A stretch of DNA of 41,447 bases, taken from assembly GCA_025716855.1 (NCBI GenBank), contig JAIXMQ010000125.1:1-41447 (forward strand), written 5' to 3'. This DNA is from Pilaira anomala (lineage: Eukaryota; Mucoromycota; Mucoromycetes; Mucorales; Mucoraceae). Numbering within the stretch: position 1 is the stretch's first letter; each line of letters begins with the position of its first letter. A program made the position numbers and the translations under genes. The notes below the pieces were generated by a model. It did no database searches and had not been told where the DNA came from. It saw only the letters and a program-made list of their open reading frames with translations. Shown here piece after piece: positions 37,261 to 41,447 of this stretch.

Positions 37261-38480
37261 CAGGTGCTTGGTTTAATCGACTGCATGTGTTGGGTATTGG
37301 AAATATTCTAATTGAGCCCATCAGGGTGAGGCGGCCGTCAATGAGCAAAGTGTGTACGTTGACTCGTCGAATATGTAACGGTATAGCTTCGACTGTAATG
37401 ATTCAAATCAAATCCCTTGAGACAAAGATTTATAACAATTTGTATATAAAGTCAGTTACGCACAGTAGTGTACTGACGGCAATAATGTTTGGAGGCGTGA
37501 GGGAGCTGCTAATGTTAGTTTTAGAACTGATATGTAATCATCTGTTAATAGTAATGAAGGGTTGGAAGAATAGGTGTAAGACCTTTCTGTTTCCCAATAT
37601 TTATACCTGAGGAAAATACCGCAGTGTTACCGACGATCGAGGATTGTTTCAACCTTTGAGTACGATTGAGTGAGTGTTTTGTGCTATGTGGGGAGCCTTG
37701 ATGTGGATCTGGAAAGCGGTAGTAGTAGTAGTGGTAGTGAAGATGCTGATTATCAAGGTTTAGTGAAGATTAGTGAAAGGGCAAAGAGAAAGTATGAAGA
37801 GTTGGGAAGCCTTAAGAAAGTAGTATTTCTTCCATAAGAAGATGAGTATCTCAGGTGAGGAGGAAGAAAGCGGTTTGGATTCTGTTTCAACTGAGAAGGT
37901 GTAAGAAAAGAAGGATAAAGGGAAAGGAAGGGCTAAAAAAAAAAGAGTGTTTATTACATTTATAATTCTATTTGATATAAAGTTATTTCTTCAGCCAAGG
38001 TTTGAAAAGCGTGGCGTTGGCGTCCACATTTTAGTTTTACGATCAATATTGCTGTTTGTACTTTCATCTGATAGGGCATTTGGTCGTGCTGACGTTGACA
38101 TTTTAGTTTTATGACCCCAAGTTGAATCGCATGATTAAAGACTATTATTATGACGATATCACGGATAAGTACAACAACACAACAACCAGTGATAATATTT
38201 TTCTTAGAGATGACTACCATGATAAGAACCATCAATCCAACTCTCCCTCCAATATCCGTATGGTTTTATGTGCCACTACACCCAGAATTAAACTGCACGA
38301 ACCGCTCGTAAACGAGGACGGAGAAGACGGAGATACGCGGCTTCGTCAAAACTCGCTTAACAACCGTTTTTTCCTTTTGCTTTCAAGTGCCAGCAGATTA
38401 CAAATAGCAATATTTCTAAAATGAGTGTTATAAACTGTTAGAAACTGTTTGGAAACATAATATATATATATATAAATAAC
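37261..38480. other. Region of unidentified coding-like fragments
   Basis: It is less AT-rich than its surroundings. Pieces include a 107-codon plus-strand frame at 37287-37610, a Ser/Glu/Asp-rich stretch near 37680-37830 (GSLDVDLESGSSSSGSED, then RAKRKYEELGSLKK), and a minus-strand start MSTSARPNALSDESTNSN near 38095 followed by KTKMWTPTPRFSNLG and a stop. None matches a family I recognise; eroded transposon genes are the likeliest source. Confidence 0.3.
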
Positions 38481-38489
38481 TTACCATCA

Positions 38490-39000
38490 TAACAACAACA
38501 GCCAAGCAGCACCAGTATTAGTTATAGCAACACCTGTCATAGCAGCACCTGTCATAGCAACACCACCAGCCATAACAATAACCGGTAACACCAATAAACA
38601 AACACCCGGTGATAACAGCAGAAAATCGATACTATGGCACCATATTAACTGTATCACAAATAGAACAAGATACCCGACAAAAGAAACCCAGAAGCAACTG
38701 GTATTCAAATCTTTAAATATTTATGCAGCAATACACTTAACCTCCCAGAAGTAAACTTCTAGGACCAGGAACTATCCCATGGTAAGTTAATTACAGATGA
38801 AGAATAAAGAAATGTCGAGATCTATACTAATCTGCAAGTAGAGAACTAATGCATTACACTTCGAGAAGTGCTGATTGCGGCATGTCAAAACATTGTAAAT
38901 GTTCCACGGTAAGAAAACCGCTACATTCGCATCACAATCAAACAATAGAACACCATACTTTGCAAAAGAAAAGATAATAATGGGTATAAAAGGAGGAACA
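38490..39000 (+). other. Open coding-like stretch with short tandem repeats
   Basis: From about 38490 an open plus-strand frame without an ATG start runs to near 38755, beginning with a degenerate 15-18 bp repeat (VIATPVIAAPVIATPP) and continuing GNTNKQTPGDNSRKS. A second coding-like piece follows in another frame (LITDEE, VEIYTNLQVEN, CITLREVLIAACQNIVN) with stops between. These look like remains of an element gene; the family is unknown. Confidence 0.25.
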
Positions 39001-39983
39001 ACAGGATTATTGTATATATTTTTTTTTTATTCGTAATTTTGATGATGACGTTTCCAAAAAAAAAAAATTATGATAAAAAAAAAAGTGTGTCACAAAAAAA
39101 AACCACAGAGACTGAAGCGCCGTAGAAACAGAATTTATTATTATCTCACCTTAACATAAACGTAAAGGCTTTATTATTTTCAAACTAATGTTGTAGTTAC
39201 AGTCTTTGGTTGGATTGAAAGTTTAATTGAGCTCCATGGGTGAATTTAACAGTAGGTAAGGAGCAACAGCGGAAATATTATTACTCTATATTATGTATAA
39301 AAAGAGGATATCTTTCAATTAACGAGTGTGTAAACACAACTATAACATTACTTTTGATTTGTGGTCTTATGTAAACGTATTACCAACAAGATATATTTGT
39401 AGGATTACCCCTCTTTATATATATATATATATATAGACAAAGACAGAAAAATAAAGACATCGTGTATATATTATTTGCCACCTTTTTTTTTTTTTCTTTT
39501 CATACATATCCCTTAGTATAAAGTGAAATGAGTTGAATGTGCTTCAACAGTTAGTGTTAGTTACTACTCGATAAATTGGGCTCTTTGTTGATTGAATGTT
39601 TTATAATTGGTTCAAGTCAAATAAATAACTACCATCAAAACTTTCATTATCCTGTGTTTTAAAGGAAGCTATTTTCGTGTTACCAAACTTGTCTTTATTG
39701 GTTTAATTATTCAAAGAAAAAAAAAATGATAATAACTAAAAGGATATCTTTAATAATTATAAGGCCTGATCATCTTTTCTTTTGCTTTTGGTACTTTACT
39801 TTCTAAAATATTGCCTTTTTGTATTTCAACAATAGGCGAAATACAAAATCAACATTATCGCTTCCCTCAACTTTCTCAAACACAACATATTCCTTTATTA
39901 TCGAAGCAGAAGTAACGGAGAGGATTCATACAGATTATCAACACTATCATTCAGGTTTTTATTCGACATTGCTTAGTGTAATA

Positions 39984-40660
39984 TTTACAAGATCCATTAC
40001 AATGAAATTGAACAAAAACTATCAGGTTTAACTAGACTTCGTAGTCAACCAAAAGAAATCCCAAGTAGCTCCTTCTTCAACCACAATTCAACGTCTTGGT
40101 TTTCTCATCAACAAAGAAAGTATGACCCTCACAGTATCTACCAACAAAACATGAGACATACGTTGTATAACTCAAAATTATTACATCAAACTACTCTAAA
40201 ACTAATGGTGTTGGCATCTTTTATTGGAAAGGCATTAATACCTTTTTTGGTATCATTGCTATCAAGGCTACATATTAGACAGTTAATTGAACAGAGGATT
40301 GCTACGGAATCATCAACACTCATCCGTTAACTACACTGTACAATGATAGATTTAACATTTACAACAATGATGGAATGATCATTCTTTTATCCCAAAAAAG
40401 CATCATCACAAACTGTATACGGGATCATTTATGACAGGTTCGGGTATAGTTGATGGAATAAAAACTATTTTTGACACTTGAAATCAAGAAAAAAACCAGC
40501 TGCAACATAATATAGACTATCTCGAGTGATTTATTCATTTATTATATTATACGAAATCAACGACATCAAGGTAAATCATTACAAACTTATCGCAACAATT
40601 CAACTACTGTTGTCTCCTGCCATATTTAATTTAACAGATGTACAATCTCTTCAACAGTTA
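39984..40660 (+). mobile_element. DIRS-type retroelement remnant (RT and RNase H)
   Basis: Frame fragments in order: LDFVVNQKKSQVAPSS and TIQRLGFLINKESMTLTV (40034-40140), the RT thumb segment of DIRS-like elements (LGFxxNxxKS...P...LGFxIN...MTLS); then, shifted, TTLKLMVLASFIGKA and LLSRLHIRQLIEQR (40188-40310), matching the LAxFIGKxxA...RLxxRxL block; then WNDHSFIPKKASSQTVYG (about 40372-40425) and GKSLQTYRNNSTTVV (about 40570-40615), resembling the RNase H region (GKxxQ...DNTTT). Stops and frameshifts separate all pieces. No tyrosine recombinase or split direct repeats were found here, so only the central part is identified. The element is inactive. Confidence 0.65.
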
Positions 40661-40786
40661 ACTAGAGCTCGAAACAGCGCTGTTTACTATTGTCAAGTAT
40701 TTTAATGAATAGCAGATACGCAGGGCTTGAAAATATTGAAAAAAGAGAGTAACGAATTTAATGTGCTTATAAATACTAAATAATTT

Positions 40787-40789
<3 letters not shown>

Positions 40790-40818
<29 letters not shown>
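40790..40818. repeat. (TA)n microsatellite
   Basis: A TA dinucleotide run just downstream of the DIRS-type remnant, followed by a T run. Confidence 0.85.
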
Positions 40819-40827
<9 letters not shown>

Positions 40828-41447
40828 CACTGGTACCCGTTATAATGCTTATATAATTTAAAGCATAAAAGAAACGCCCTCCGACGTATTCAACTCGCAT
40901 AAATTGACACTTACAATTAATGTAGGCAGAACAAAATAAACAGTTAAAGGTATAATTTATAGTTTTATGTATTAAACAGAAGTAATGATACATTAAAAAA
41001 TATGTTTTTTATTTATTTATTAATAGCTAAATAAAAAAAAAGTGTTTCTCTTGGTTCTCAAAGTAATTATAAAAACTACAATGATACTAACAGGACAACA
41101 GCCACGAGAAGGCGGAAACACATCTGGTCCCAAAAATATTACCGCTTGTAAAGTGTTAGTGGATGCAATAAAACCCAAGATACGATCAACTGGATCTGCT
41201 CATGCAAGCATATTGTGTTAGACGTACGATCACGTCCCGCGGTCTATTTACCCGCCACCAACTAACGGTACCCTATTCTGTATCGTCAAACAAGTAGAAG
41301 ATTCATAAAAATACACTCGACTAACGAGACATACAATCAAGACATCCCGCTCTTACTACTTATTATCCGTACCGAATACCAACAAGCAAAGAATTTTGAT
41401 TATAGAACAAGGCTCACCGGTCAAGGGTCCTTGCTTCCTTCTCGCCT
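40819..41447. other. Right edge, no gene recognised
   Basis: The last 350 bp are more GC-rich than the rest and differ in character from the flanking intergenic sequence. Frames on both strands are short and broken. It may be further element debris or an element edge. Confidence 0.4.

Noticed and set aside
40658..40993. 111-codon minus-strand frame
   Set aside because: It runs through a TA microsatellite (Ile-Tyr repeat) and has no recognisable domain.

Overview
The window is eukaryotic nuclear DNA, most likely from a Mucoromycota (Mucorales-like) fungus. The signs are AT-rich sequence, very long A/T homopolymers, many short GT-AG introns (about 50-110 bp), tightly packed genes, long poly-glutamine tracts, and proteins typical of early-diverging fungi (a White-Collar-2-type PAS/GATA regulator, DIRS-type and PIF1-type element remnants). 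The species is an inference. All exon structures were built by eye from splice signals and reading-frame continuity.

Left part (1-17,600), compact and gene-rich: a 1104-aa OB-fold protein resembling the CST telomere subunit CTC1 (+); a 75-residue Trp-rich small protein (+); a PCL/Pho80-type cyclin (-); a WC-2-type light regulator with a long Q/H repeat, a PAS domain and a GATA finger (-); a five-exon gene encoding a 180-aa protein that looks like the kinetochore subunit CENP-M (-); a ten-exon SNF2/STH1-class remodeller with HSA, ATPase and SnAC regions but no bromodomain (+); a 269-aa disordered protein with a PP1-docking-like motif (+); a small C2HC (UBZ4-like) zinc-finger gene, possibly broken (-); and a formin-like GBD/FH3 protein without FH1/FH2 (+).

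Middle part (17,600-28,480): an eight-exon gene for a 1393-aa protein joining a beta-propeller-like N-terminal half to a six-helix TRP-like channel, followed upstream by a same-orientation, frameshifted and nonsense-mutated second copy (tandem duplication, then decay). The introns, including those around a 17-bp microexon, are kept in the dead copy.

Right part (28,480-41,447): a four-exon SDR oxidoreductase (-); a two-exon poly-Q protein with a CX2C zinc ribbon and a C-C-HxH domain of FLYWCH/FAR1 type (-); the ten-exon sorting nexin SNX4/Atg24 (-); then about 7 kb of gene-poor sequence with a PIF1/Helitron-type helicase remnant, unidentified coding-like fragments, and a DIRS-type reverse transcriptase/RNase H remnant near 40.0-40.7 kb.

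The genes do not form one pathway. The most interesting observation is the CENP-M-like gene, which on spliced translation shows GTPase-like motifs (GPPFSGKRT and TKVD). Next come the CTC1-like protein, the propeller-channel fusion with its decayed twin, the FH2-less formin-like protein and the bromodomain-less SNF2.
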